The notes beneath the pieces were generated by a model, which worked only from the letters and a program-made list of their open reading frames with translations, made no database searches and had not been told where the DNA came from. From Plecoglossus altivelis (Eukaryota > Chordata > Actinopteri > Osmeriformes > Plecoglossidae), in assembly GCA_036571765.1 (NCBI GenBank), contig BROE01000005.1, positions 9,515,518 to 9,579,517 of the forward strand: a DNA stretch of 64,000 nt, read 5' to 3'. The translations under genes and the position numbers were made by a program. Positions 9,825 through 21,489 of the stretch are shown here, in pieces (within the stretch, counting starts at the first letter, position 1; the number at the start of each line of letters is the position of its first letter).

Positions 9825-12516
9825 TCAGAAGCTGTGTATTGTCACAGGCTGGCGCAGCTGGATGCAGATGACCTCGTCAATGTAGAGAGAGTGGGACTTC
9901 ACCTGGATCTCCTCTTCCAGGCTCAGCTGGCTGCGGAAGAGAGCTTTCAGCTCCATCTCCGACTGGGACTGTGCCTCGCGCAGCCTGGGGGCAGGAGATC
10001 AGGCGAGTGGGGTTAGAGGGACAACGTTACCCCCAATCAGACACAAATCCAAAATGAAACATCTTATTGACAAAGTTAAAAGAATGCAAGAATTGCAAAT
10101 CATGTAAGATCTTTAATAGTGGAACCAATCCAGTTGTATATTTGAGACCCACAAGATTGGTAGCCAATAATGGGAGGTGTATTCTTGCTACAAGCAGCTC
10201 ATTCACTCAGAGCTCAACTACTTTGCCATGTCCTACCCCATGCTGTGACCCCTGAGCTCTCAGACATTTTATAGTCAGAAGCCAATCATCAGCCATGTAT
10301 GTGGAATGATAACATGATGTCATAATCAATATTTAGAATCTTAAGAAAATCTGTAAGCGGAAAAATAACTCACACTGAGGGGGACAGTTAAAAATATTCG
10401 TAGCTCCTTAATTAAAGTCCATGTGCATATGCTTAATAAACAACACTTGGGGTAAAGAGGCTGACCTGTCGATGTGACCAGTGAGCTCCTGGACCTCGGC
10501 CATCAGACGGACTTGGACCGGGTCATGGCACAGCTCCACACTGGGTCTCTGGCTCCGGGCCATGAGACGGCTCTGGGCCATCTTCAGCGGGGCCTCCTTG
10601 TCATTGATGGCCACTCCCAGGGCTTCCAGGTTCTTCTCCTGACTGGATATCTCTGACAGCACCTGGGGGGGATTTCATCAAATACAATTATTTCAACACA
10701 ATACAATTCAATACAATACAGTAGAATGCAAAAACCAAATATCCATAGAATATCCATCGAATAGCAGCCACAGACTCTCTTTGTTCTATAATAGAGCATC
10801 CATTGAGATACAATCAACAGCCTAATGCTTCTCTTCCAGAATAGTTCTACATGACAGATACAAGTGTACAAGTGACAGACACTGCAGCAGTTTGACCTTG
10901 ACCAAGTGGTCCTCCAGCTGTCTCTTGGCAGTCTTGCTCTCCTGGACCTGCAGCCGTAGGGCCGTGCTGGTGATGTGATACTGCCTGCTTATGTCTGCAG
11001 CTGTCTGCTCCAGCAGGCTGTCCACCAGGGCCCGCAGTGACATGGAGTTGTTCTTCTCATGCTCCGCCTTGGTGATGTTGATGCTGGAGAAGTTCTCCCA
11101 CTCATCTGGGGTCACTGTGGTGCTGGAGGACACACTAGAGGTTAGAGTTGTAAGGTATATTCTGTTCAATTAGTAAGTCATACGTAATTATAAGTGATTA
11201 ATAAAGAAAGTAAGAAAGAGAGAGCAGGGATGAGGGGCAGAGCAGAAGCACATTTCAATGTGCTCGGAAATCTCGTTTGTACCTTGGTACTGTGATCCCT
11301 GTTTCCTTGGGAGTGTTGTCCAGGCTTGAGGAGTTATTAGTGAGGATGGAGCAGAAGGTGTCAATCCTCTCAGCTTGGAACTTGTTTATGAGGTCCTTCT
11401 CAAGGTGGTACTTAGCAGAGCGGTTCAGTCTGAAAACCACAAAAACACGCACCTGCTCATGGGTCTACTCTAGTCCCTCCTTTCTCATCAAGTTCAATCG
11501 AGTAAAGCCCTTTTTTATAAGCAATATCGCAAAAGACATCATATATGCCATTAGAACTTCACCTAAACCATCCTTAAATCTTGCAGGAAAATGCAAAAGA
11601 GGACAAATGGAAGAAACATTGGGAGTGGTAAAGTGAAAGACCCTCACCTCGCTCCTCCTCTATACTACCTTATCTGCTCATTGGTCTGATCTAGTCTCTC
11701 CCTCTATTACCTTATCTGCTCATCGGTCTGTTCAATGGTGCGCTTGAGCAGAGCCACCACACCCTCGATGACTTCTCTCTCCTTCATCAGCTCCTGCTCC
11801 ACCTCATCATGCACCAGGTCCATCGCCACACGCTTTTGTCTGTTGACACACAAACACAGGACAGAAACGGTAAAGCCTCTGTTTGACCTGTATGTCTGTA
11901 CTACGTAGTGTACTACGTAGTGTACTACGTAGGCGCTTGGGGAGAACAATTTTTTTTATTATAAACCCTTCATCCTGATCATGCTGAGAATGTAGTTGCT
12001 TAAACTACGTCTGACTGAATGGCTGGTTTACTGAAAGGTCTGACCCGTGACCTCTCTTCCAGGCAGAGCACAGTGACCCTCAGGGGCTCGGCACAGCTTT
12101 CCAGGGCTTTCTCCACACGGCTCTTGAAGGTGATCAGAACCTCAATCTCCTGCACTATCTCTTCCAGCTTCTGGTCCAGTTCCTGCCTCCAAAATTTGAT
12201 GTCATTGATTCTCTGCTCTAGACACACAGAGGAACACAAGGGAGGAATAAATACTCGTTGAGAATATTTTTGAACTGTGGTATGATTCTTACCATGCCAT
12301 GGGTCCCATAAAGCTACAAGTCTTACCTAGTCGCTGGTTAGCATCCCGCTGCATGCGTTTGGCTGTGTTGTCACTTTCCTCCATCAGCCTCTTGCTCTCT
12401 GCTGTGAGCCGCTCTGAGCGTGCCCGCTCAGCCTCTGCACTCACATACTGCAGCTGGTTGGCGAGCCTCCACTCTGGGGGCATGAACTTCTGTGGAGGTC
12501 CCATCAGTCGAGACAT
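9825..12516 (-). CDS. tekt1: Tektin-1
   Basis: Seven coding exons in transcription order: 12516-12327, 12217-12052, 11839-11711, 11429-11283, 11134-10897, 10662-10466 and 9984-9825, giving 408 aa (human 418). Tektins are coiled-coil filament proteins in the lumen of doublet microtubules of cilia and sperm flagella. The whole protein is helical heptad-type sequence. Family landmarks are the N-terminal PPQKFMPPEW, MDLVHDEVEQEL, and the tektin nonapeptide at 329-337, here RPSVELCHD rather than the usual RPNVELCRD. The gene is convergent with FBXO39, as in human. An upstream noncoding exon ending at 13023 is likely. One intron (9985-10465) carries a copied fragment of FBXO39. Confidence 0.94.
10172..10450 (+). 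pseudogene. Partial duplicate of FBXO39 last exon and 3' UTR inside a TEKT1 intron
   Basis: Bases 10172-10292 match 9375-9495, the last 25 codons of FBXO39 plus the start of its 3' UTR. A second short block at 10427-10450 matches 9537-9560. Within the coding part I count 7 differences in about 75 bases, 4 of them silent. The frame stays open and ends at the same TGA, reading VYSCYKQLIHSELNYFAMSY then PML. There is no splice acceptor or upstream exon, so it is a fragment and not a gene. It lies antisense to TEKT1, between its last two exons. Confidence 0.85.
11897..11932. repeat. Three perfect 12-bp repeats with a palindromic core
   Basis: TGTACTACGTAG is repeated three times without mismatch in a TEKT1 intron, about 58 bases from an exon edge. 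Each copy holds the palindrome CTACGTAG. Confidence 0.9.
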
Positions 12517-13022
12517 CCTCCTTCACTATTGATTAGTCAGAGTCTAAGCTTGGAGCTGTTGATTAAAGCTGCACTAGGAAATGTTAAAAAAAATAAATTC
12601 TCATATCAGAAGCAGTGCCCACAATTATTGTCTGAACTTCTGCACTTTGACTCGAGTTCATTTGAGTACTCAGAACTGGTGATATATAATATAGGTATCA
12701 TAAATTAAGTTTTACTGTCTTACACTTTGTTCGTGAATTAAATGGTTACCCTCAACACTATTAGAGATAGCTCACATTGTAGACTACGAAATATGGGCTA
12801 CTGCTGTACAGTAGCTGCATGGCTGACGAGTGTATTACTACAGTACTGTACAATGGTTTACAACCTAGTTTATCGCTAGATGGCTGATTGTTGTAGCATT
12901 TCAAAAATTTAAAAAAATACTCAAAAAGGCCACAAAATGTGTTTTAAATCAAAACCGTGCTGTACCTTTCTTTTACGCTAGTATCGTTGCGTCTGTTTCA
13001 ATATAGGAAAGCTGCTACTCAC

Positions 13023-13052
13023 CGATGACGTCTGTCGGTATCTAAACAAACC
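13023..13052 (-). other. tekt1: Putative noncoding first exon of TEKT1
   Basis: A strong donor (ATCG|GTGAGTAG) on the minus strand ends an exon at 13023. A matching acceptor (AATCAATAG) precedes the TEKT1 ATG, at about 12527. The upstream edge is a guess set by the X-box. Confidence 0.45.
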
Positions 13053-13066
13053 GTTGCTACAGCAAC
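13042..13066 (-). promoter_or_regulatory. X-box plus forkhead motif at the TEKT1 start
   Basis: GTTGCTACAGCAAC at 13053-13066 is a fully palindromic X-box. TAAACAAA at 13042-13049 fits the forkhead consensus bound by FOXJ1. Promoters of motile-cilium genes are known targets of RFX factors and FOXJ1, so their position at a tektin promoter is fitting. Binding itself is inferred. Confidence 0.6.
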
Positions 13067-13197
13067 ATAACACATCTTTCAACTGGGCGGAGACAAGTGA
13101 AACAACGTTTCAACCGAGACAGACTTGATATCTGGATTAAGTTCGTTTTGTTGTTTGAGTTCATAAAACTAAATTCGGTTTTTTTGGCTACAGTACG

Positions 13198-13203
13198 TTT
13201 ATT
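13198..13203 (-). promoter_or_regulatory. Poly(A) signal AATAAA, probable INPP5K 3' end
   Basis: AATAAA on the minus strand, about 1.37 kb after the INPP5K stop. It lies just before the TEKT1 promoter region. Confidence 0.45.
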
Positions 13204-14574
13204 TTTAAGCATACGTTCACATACATCACTTAGAAAATAGATCGCTCCTAAAACGTGTTAAAAAATAAAATAAAGATAAAGTGACAACAAGTAGCAGTAA
13301 TCTTTACAGTAAAATATAGCTAGGCTAGAAATATTTTCTGCAATCTTAAAAAGACAGATCTGCTTCAACTGAACCAGATCAAAGTGAAGTGCCTTCATTG
13401 TATGCATAGCTATTTAAATGTGCAGAACAAGCAAACTTACCTACATCCTTTAAATATTCAATCCAAAAAAATAAATAATCGAATGCAAATATGCACTATA
13501 CCAAGACATTGAGCATCAATATATATTATTTCAAGGCACTTGCTGAATCTTCTCATCCCCTTTTTAACTCTACATTCAGTCTTAAAGGCCTACAGTACAT
13601 GGAAAAGTAATTTGAGTAACTTTTCAATATCTTTCAGTATATAGGATATGGTTAATACAAACATATTTGTACAATATATTTCTCAAACTGTCACATGAAA
13701 AACCAAACAACAACCAAATGGATAAATTGGAATGGCATGAAACAAATAGAAGATCGCTGGAAGCACACATATGCTGGAAAACATATACATAACCTGGTAC
13801 TATCATGTTTTAGGTTGCATCATTAACATTATGACATAATAAAAAATTATGTTTTTCCAAGTCAGTCTGCCAGGTCTCGCAATCCCACTGGACAATTACT
13901 TCAAAACTGGGCACTGAACTCCTTTCTAAAATGTTTATAAATAGAGAACGGAATAGAAAATAGAGATTTTGAGCATTATATTTAAATTACCCGAAGAAAG
14001 GGTTGTGTTGTATCATCAGTATCATGGGAGAAGATAATTATTGTACTTGTAACTACAGTCAAGGTTCTATAAAACGAAAGGGCACTAACCATCTAGCATG
14101 AAATCAGACCAATAATAGACCGTCTAAAATCTGTTCTGTGTGCAGGTTCACTTGGATCTGCCTGGATTGCAGGTATGTGGGGACTATTTGAAGGTTTTGG
14201 TTGTGTGAGCTCAACAGAGAGCTGATATATTAGAAAGGATTCCAGACAACTGAACCAGGTGACTTTATGATGCCTCAGCAGCAATAGAGCGAACAGGACA
14301 GAAGAGAAGCAAGGAGAGAGCAAAGAAGACAGGATGAACGAGAGCTAAATCCCACACTGATACTGAAACTGAAAAAGGAAAGAGAAGCGAAACAAAAATA
14401 AAAGTGGCGAAAAGGTAGAAGCAGCAATGTAACAGTACTGACTGGCTTTAAGGCCATTTCTGGTCCTGCAATCTCTGCATATGGACCATCACATTTTCTC
14501 ACGCAAAACACGCCTCCCGTCTCATTCCGTATTGTGGTAGAGACTCACAGCACTTCATACAGCACAACAGTGCT

Positions 14575-17500
14575 TCAACTGTCTGTTAGCTTGTCAAGCC
14601 AGTTGATGTTGTCTGGAGCCATCCCCTCTTCCACAGTAACTTTAGACTCAGTAACCTGAAGAAACAAAACAATAAGAAGGACCCCCATTTAAATGGGACA
14701 GGACAAGACTGCAGAATGTACAGCAGATGGTACTATAGTCAATATCACAGTTTTTCAGACCCAGTTTCTAGGCATGTTTGTGTCACCAAACACACACGCC
14801 TGCACGCCCGTACACCCACACTGACCTTGAAGGGGGGGCTGATGCCAATGATGCACTGCAGAGTGCTGCTGTAGTAGCATAGCACGCACTCTCCTCCCCT
14901 CACTGGGATCTCCTCCTTACTCACGTACACCTGGACAAGTGCAGCGAAAACCCTCTCATTACATGCACCTCTACTGAAGACATGCGCACGCACACAGACA
15001 CACCAATACACAAGCCTCTATTCAAGTTCACCCGTCAACTTGGATACATGCAGAAGGATGGACAGAGGCAGTACCTGGATGACCTCATTGTTAAAGGAGA
15101 CCTGGTCATCTTTCACCCAGGTGTAGGTAATGTAATCTGACAGGCATGCGAATCCCACCTGGAACACAAAAACGATATATCCCTTATCCCACTGGAGGCA
15201 AGATCCAAGCTTTGCTTTGATGGGCAGGCTCATGATCTGACCTTGTACAGGCCAATCCAGTCCCACGTGCTAGAGGGGAAGGGCTGTAGGGGGCTGTAAA
15301 TCGCCATGGCGTCCATGTCAGCGCTCCAGTCCCCCTCAGCGTACACACGCACCAGGGGAGTCTCATACATTTTCTTCAACTAGAGGAGCGAGAGATCAAG
15401 AGAGAGGGAAAGGGACAGTCTGAGATGAAAGACTTCAGCCTATGGAATCCCATTCACCAGAAGCCAGTAAACACATATAAGGAGTCAAGAAATGGGACCT
15501 GTGCCTCACCTCCAGGGTAAAGATGCCTATGACAGGTTTGTGGTCACTGATGCGGTACTCCATGTTGCTGTTGTACGAGTCTAGCTTGACTTTCAGAGGA
15601 AACTCCTCCTCTTCCTCTGCTTGCTCTGAAACGACCAGCTTCTCGTCCAATCCTGAGTCCTCATCCTTGTCTGTCTGATTGCTGGGCAGGGCTTTGGGCT
15701 TCACACGCCACAGGATTCTGTCTGTCCAGGCGGGCTTACGTTTTTTCCCACTGGGGAATGACAGGGTGGGACAGAGGGAATGATGAATGGAGGGTAGGGA
15801 AGACAAGGGAGGGAGGAAGAGAGGAGGAGAAAGACAGCAAGTTAGCACATTATACAAGTTAGCAAGTTTGGCTTTGTGAACATTTCTAAGCATATCCAAA
15901 ATACTGAGGTGGCCAGCATGAACAGGTGCAATTAGGGTGTCATAAACCCACCAGCTGCATCTAATGAATGTTAGCCATGCAAACGCTAATGGTTGGTTGT
16001 GTTCTACAGGCCACTACTTTGGAGGCTAGACAGGCCATTCCTCAACTCTTTGCAAGGCAATCCATTACTGGTCTTGCAAATGTCTTTGTGGGTCAGCCAA
16101 GCTTATTCTGCAGAAGTATTACTGCACCTTACAGATAAGGTAAGACATGATAAGAGACAGCTGTGTGAGTATTGCGCGAGTCACGGTGAGCTTTCAACTT
16201 ATAATTACCAAAACAATGAACCTTCTTCAAGGACATCTTGTTTTAGAAATCTGTTTTTTTTAGTAGCCTAGCTCCACTGCGGGTTAAGGAAAATGCCATA
16301 ACTCATCCTGGGGTCAGGGAGGTTAGAGCGAGGAAGGGGGGTGAGGTGGGACTTTGAAATCTTACTCAAGAGAAAACCATGTCCCGTACGGCCTGTGGAG
16401 TTGAGAGAGAGCAGAGGTGTGAGCAGAGGTCAACTCAGTAGGGGATTGAGTTGGAACACGTGAGTGTGAGAGAAAGAGAGAAAGGGAGGGGGTTTCCAGA
16501 GAAGACAGAAATGAGAGCAGAAAAAAGATACGTGTATTACAGGTCACCTGCTGTCGTAGTTGTCAGAGAGCCTGTCAAACTTGAACGTAGGCTGGAAATC
16601 TAGAGGTCCCTCTTCAAACTCCTGAAGCAATGGCTCCTTCTTCTTCATCATGGTCAGCTGACAGAGCGCCACAAACATCCGCAGGTTAGTGGAACATTGA
16701 AAGCAACACAAACATATTGCAACAGTCCAATACACACTGGTGGAAAAAGCCTTCTTTACCAAGGGACCAAAACGAATTTTCATGGCATGTTAGAGGGGGA
16801 TGAAAGATCTCTGTCCTATATGACATGATGTGTGTGTGAAGTCTGACCTGGTCTTTGCTCCACAGCAGGTTAAAACTTTGACTGTTAATGCAGGAGCGTA
16901 AGAAGTGCATGCCATGGTCCTGGATACGGAAGTTCAGATCCCCAAACCAAAAAAGCAACCTGAGAGAGGGAGAGATGAAGGTAGATAGGTGAAGGAAAGA
17001 GAGACAGAGGTTATCTGAATAAGAGAACGCACAGTCTAATCCTCATATTCTCAGTCTATCTTCATCATACAGTTGCCGTGTCTACAGACTGCATGGTTGT
17101 GCAGTCATTATGCAACACAGCAACTTCACTTTATTCTTAATTGTGTTGTACTGACTTGTGATCGAGGGCGGAAGGCGTCTTCTTGGCGTGGAAAGTCTGT
17201 CTGTCCAGAATGTACTCAAACTCGTCAACACGTTCCGTGGCATACTGCATATGAGCAGCCAAGTGGCAGTTCAGGAAGCACATCATGTGACCATAGAAGG
17301 ACAAGCGGATGGACACGCCCCCTTTGTTCCCCTGTGAGATTGAGGGTGGTATTGGAAATGTAGTCAAAATGAAGGGTGCTATGTCAAACTGAAATTATCA
17401 ACCTATACCTTTATTTAAATTATCAAACCCGATTACCTCATATCTAATGAGCAATGCCAATTTAGCAAACCAGATTGTTTTCATATATAAATGTATGTGT

Positions 17501-20031
17501 ACAGTGTGTGTGCGTCTTACCCAGAAGCCAAAGATTCCAGTGCGTGTGTATGTAGCCTGGATGTCTTTAATGAAGGGAATGTGAATCAGCTTGGAAAAGA
17601 ACAGCAATAAGAGGCCCTGCATCCTAATAGATGATACCTGCAACCCAGACACACACAATTACTCAGGTAAGAGTTCAAGTCAAAACCACACTCCACTGTC
17701 CCTTCCGTCACTCTCCTGTCCACAAGCTACACACAGGCTCCTTTATTTGACAGGATTGTTAGTGGAGATGAGCTAGGTCATGGGCCCAGTGTGAATGGGC
17801 CCAGTGTGAATTCTCCTGTACCTTCATGTAGCCTCGGCCTCCTAAGGTAGACATGAACAGGTGGCTCCAGGAGTCGTCAAATGCCAAGTCTGAGACAAAC
17901 CTGTGAGGAGCAGCATATACCTCCTGCAGGCTGGGACAGGAAACACATGCTAACACACCAATCCAAACTTGTTCATAAATCAAACAGTTTTCAGGAAACT
18001 CTAACTCAGCTACCCAATCACTGAAGATCTAATACCTTACTAACCAATCACGCAGTACTGGTGTTGACTGACACTAAGCTGGCTGTAGCATCTACCTTTC
18101 TAATCACAAGAAGATCTGGTATCTGCCTAGCCAATCACAGAGATGGTAGATGTGTCTTCCTACCCAATGACATAGAGGTCTGGGGTCTTAGGGGAGTTAA
18201 GGTGGAGCAGGGAGGTGACATCATCAGGAGGGTCAGCAGAGGCAACATTCCATGTGACCATGTGCAGTCTGGAGGAAACATGACAAAGAGGAATAGTGAG
18301 ATGCTAAACTGTGATGAGTCACATGGAACTGTTGAAGGCAAACTTTACAGTCAAACAGAAAAGAAGAAAAAAACATTTAACAGCCTTATTCATGTAATTG
18401 TGTCTTTTTTCCGTAGAACTGAATCACTTCTTTCACTGGTACAGAACAACCATAACCACCAACACAGCCTCTAAGCTTGAATGGCAAAAAGACATTTGAG
18501 TAATCAGACTCGAATCCAGAAGCATTAGCATGCACAAACAAAACTCTGATCCCTTCCCTTGACTCAATACTCATTGACTCAATAGACATCAGCTGAAAGG
18601 ATGGCTACATTTCCGCTGATGAAAATCGATCTTGTGTTCCTCAATTGACGCAGGGAAGTAACCAGCTCACGTGACAACAATGAGGACAAAGAAAAAAACA
18701 GAATCCCAGCAGCAGATCAAAAGAGATTGGAGTAATGCTGGGTCATAAAGAGAGACCTCTTCACTCTAATCTCCACCTGAAAGTGTCCTTCTTGATACGA
18801 CCAGCCTTCTTCCCGCAGATTAAAAAGGCATTGTCCAGGGTTCGGGCCACCTGATCGTGAAGTTTGTCGCTGGGGTCCAGGTCGTCCACGCAGGTCATCA
18901 GCTGGGTAAGGCGCTGGCGCAGCAGCAGACGGCTGCCCGTGGACTGAGTGGCAGAGCTGGCCAGGCTGTCAGAACGAACGCGCCCCATGGTACCAAACAG
19001 ACGCCGGATCTCATCCATCGTGGCTCAAGCTACGGGAGCTTCCGACTGGATAACTGGGAAGCTTCACCACTGGGTCCAGACGGGCAGAATCTTCTGTATT
19101 TTCGGATCTCCAATAATGAAGTGTACAGAAGCTAGCTTCTTATAAATGAATATCGATCCTTCTTGTGCCGTTTAATCCTCAATTCAAATTGTATACACTT
19201 AGTAATATACACCTTTTTGAAGTGACAGGAGTCAAGTATCCGACAACTTGGTTTCTGAGACATAAAGAGATTCTAGTGAACTCCTGGTCATGTTCAGTGC
19301 CAGTGGCTGAAGGCAGAGTGAGGAAAGGTGAGTCCCAGTCTGGATATGGAGGAGGAACTTGAGTGGCCTAAATGAGGTTCTAGATAATCTGTCTCTGAGA
19401 GGGTCCACGTGAGAACAGTGCATACAACGTATGAACCCTCTTACTAAGAAACAGCTTGATGAATCTGTAATCACTATGCTCAACTTTATTTCAACATTAA
19501 GAAATCCGAGAAGAAAAAAAAAAGAACTTGGAATGCCACAACAATCCCATAAACTAAACCCAACTCTCACACGGTAGACACGGATCTATGGGGTGGTTGT
19601 TGCACGATAAAGATGTAGACTGAACTTTTCTCTTGGGAAGAAAGAGTTCCTATTTATTCGTTAATAAGAATGGGAATGTGTTGGGCAACTTAATCACCAT
19701 CATTCCAGTCTTCTTAAACCCTAAGCTTTGTATTAGAGGCAACCAGACTGTGAAAAAAAGAACTTGAACGCGTTTTTCCGGTTTTCTATTTTACACACTT
19801 GTCTTCTTATGAGATTTCGTACAAGTACAGACAACTTACAGCGACACTATTGCATTGCGTCCTATACTATGCAAAAGTTGTTTTACCTTTCTTCTTAACC
19901 ACGGGTTGTCTTGTAGACCCTACTGGCAAATGCAACTTATGCACATATGCATGACATGAGCAGTCTAACCTGAAGGAGTCCAGAAAGCAGTCCTTTCCCT
20001 GACGGACGTTGGACTGGCCATTACTTTCCAT
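14575..20031 (-). CDS. inpp5k: Inositol polyphosphate 5-phosphatase K (SKIP)
   Basis: From the distal first exon the coding exons are 20031-19970, 18268-18164, 17930-17822, 17637-17521, 17331-17156, 16959-16848, 16657-16548, 15750-15510, 15379-15242, 15158-15075, 14930-14826 and 14655-14575, giving 479 aa (human 448). Catalytic 5-phosphatase motifs are intact: TWNVAS, GNKGG (132-136), WFGDLNFR (194-201), PAWTDRILW (270-278) and SDHKPV (332-337). A C-terminal SKICH domain follows from about 345 (WDWIGLYK, LCYYSS). The enzyme removes the 5-phosphate from PI(4,5)P2 and PI(3,4,5)P3 at the ER and plasma membrane. Between WTDRILW and SDHKPV there is a longer acidic linker than in human. PITPNA lies directly upstream, as on human 17p13.3. 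An alternative first exon is listed separately. Confidence 0.93.
18777..19018 (-). CDS. inpp5k: Alternative first coding exon of INPP5K, extended N-terminus
   Basis: An ATG at 19018 opens an 80-codon frame, MDEIRRLFGTMGRVRSDSLA and onward, ending in KKAGRIKKDTF plus AG before a GTGGAGAT donor. It joins the shared exon at 18268 in the same phase as the distal exon at 19970-20031, reading DTF-R-LHMVTWN. This isoform would have 539 aa. The segment contains a predicted-helical, Leu/Arg-rich stretch and a basic KKAGRIKK. I do not recognise it in human INPP5K. No strong acceptor is visible upstream of the ATG, so a separate promoter is more likely than an internal exon. Confidence 0.7.
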
Positions 20032-20469
20032 CTTCTTACCAGCTGCAAAATTGCAAACCCACAAGGGAGTTAGTATTCAAAGTTCTGAGAAAGAATTAAC
20101 TAGATTTGCTTAAGCCATCTTATGTTAGCAACAGGAACCCTGTGCGGTGTGAGCTTGGCACATTCAACTCGCTTTCAGGACAAGTCACTGTAACGTAAAA
20201 GAGCATTTCCTGATGGGTTCCTGTAGCGAAGTTGGCGGCCACAGAGCTGCTAAACTAAAATAGCTAGCTTTAGCTATTCATCTATTGCTAATTATCTAGT
20301 GGTAAGGTAATATCAAGTTAACTAGCTAACTAGCGACAGAATTACGATATAATCGTGTGTATTACCGCACTTCAGAAGAGTGTCAATTCCCTGTTGACCT
20401 GCATGCGGGCTAAACTTGAGATGTTTTCTAGTACAAAAACCAAATAGGCAGCTGTTAAACTTTGTTTAC

Positions 20470-20540
20470 CTCTTCTCTTCTTCAGGGGTAATGTGTCATC
20501 CTGTTGAGCAACAGCGCCCTCCTGGTAATGTATGGAGAAA
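20470..20540 (-). other. inpp5k: Putative noncoding first exon of INPP5K
   Basis: The minus-strand sequence AGAAGAG|GTAAAC gives a donor with exon edge at 20470. An acceptor (TTTTGCAG) at 20043-20044 opens the exon that holds the distal ATG (20042-19970). A six-codon upstream frame starting ATGACACATTAC lies in this exon. The 5' end is approximate. Confidence 0.45.
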
Positions 20541-20792
20541 TGCTTTCATTTCTGAGAACCATTTGCCTCGTTGAGATCTCAACATGATCTGCAAACGAGC
20601 ACTCTCTCAGGTCCTATCACTTATAAACTCTATTCGGAACAAGTGAGGCGATTTGCATTGATGCATGGTTTTGTATGGCATGGTTTGAACAGATTTAGTC
20701 TACTTTAGTTGGTCTTCCTGAGGAGTATGGTGAAACAGTAAAACTAAACCAAGTCAGACAAATCACAAGAGATCATTTGTATAAACATTGTT

Positions 20793-20798
20793 TTTAAT
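20793..20798 (-). promoter_or_regulatory. Variant poly(A) signal ATTAAA, possible PITPNA 3' end
   Basis: ATTAAA on the minus strand, 0.69 kb after the PITPNA stop and before the INPP5K 5' exon. The interval 20541-21489 otherwise looks like the PITPNA 3' UTR. Confidence 0.35.
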
Positions 20799-21489
20799 TG
20801 AATAATACCATTTTCTAGTCAAAGTCATTGCACTGTAGCGCAGTAAAACACAGAAAATGCATTAAACACAACAGGCCAACATGAGTAAACTCAGACTTTT
20901 AAGGATATGTTTCCTATTTTGTACATAACTTACTTCCTTTATCCCCACGTCCCAAATCATGTAGCATTAGCTACATGTGCTAGAATAGCAGAAAAGGGCT
21001 GACTGTATTTCAGACTGTGATACAGCATGTCATTATGTCTATGTCACTTACAGTGGCACTCACCCAGCAGGCATTTAGCTACCATCACTGAGGACAATGT
21101 GCCATAATTATGTGAATAATAAAGAGAGGAGGGTGACACAAACAAAATATCTAAGACCGCAGTAACTAGAAGTTAGTCAACATTGCTAACAACTTTGGTT
21201 GTGTAAACATGGTGAATTACAGACAATGGAACAATACTAATCATAGCAACACATAACTCCAAAACAAAATGATTCCCAAATTTTAAAAGAAAAATGTTGT
21301 GTTTGACATGTTAGTGACATGGTGAAATCGTGTCAGTTTATCATCCAGAACCAATTGTACTAATTGTACACCACTGGATCAACAGGATTGTGTTGAGTGG
21401 AGGTTGGATTGGGGATTTAGCTACATGTCATGGCCTTGTTGCTTTTCTGTGCCATTGGTCAAGAGCACAAAGGGAGACCCAGTAGATTT

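Larger units (their letters stand above)
12517..14574. other. TEKT1 5' region and INPP5K 3' UTR
   Basis: No coding exon seen. On the minus strand this interval should hold the INPP5K 3' UTR (14574 to about 13180) and then the TEKT1 promoter, first noncoding exon and first intron. The two same-strand genes are therefore very close, with roughly 100 bases between the INPP5K poly(A) signal and the inferred TEKT1 start. Confidence 0.6.
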
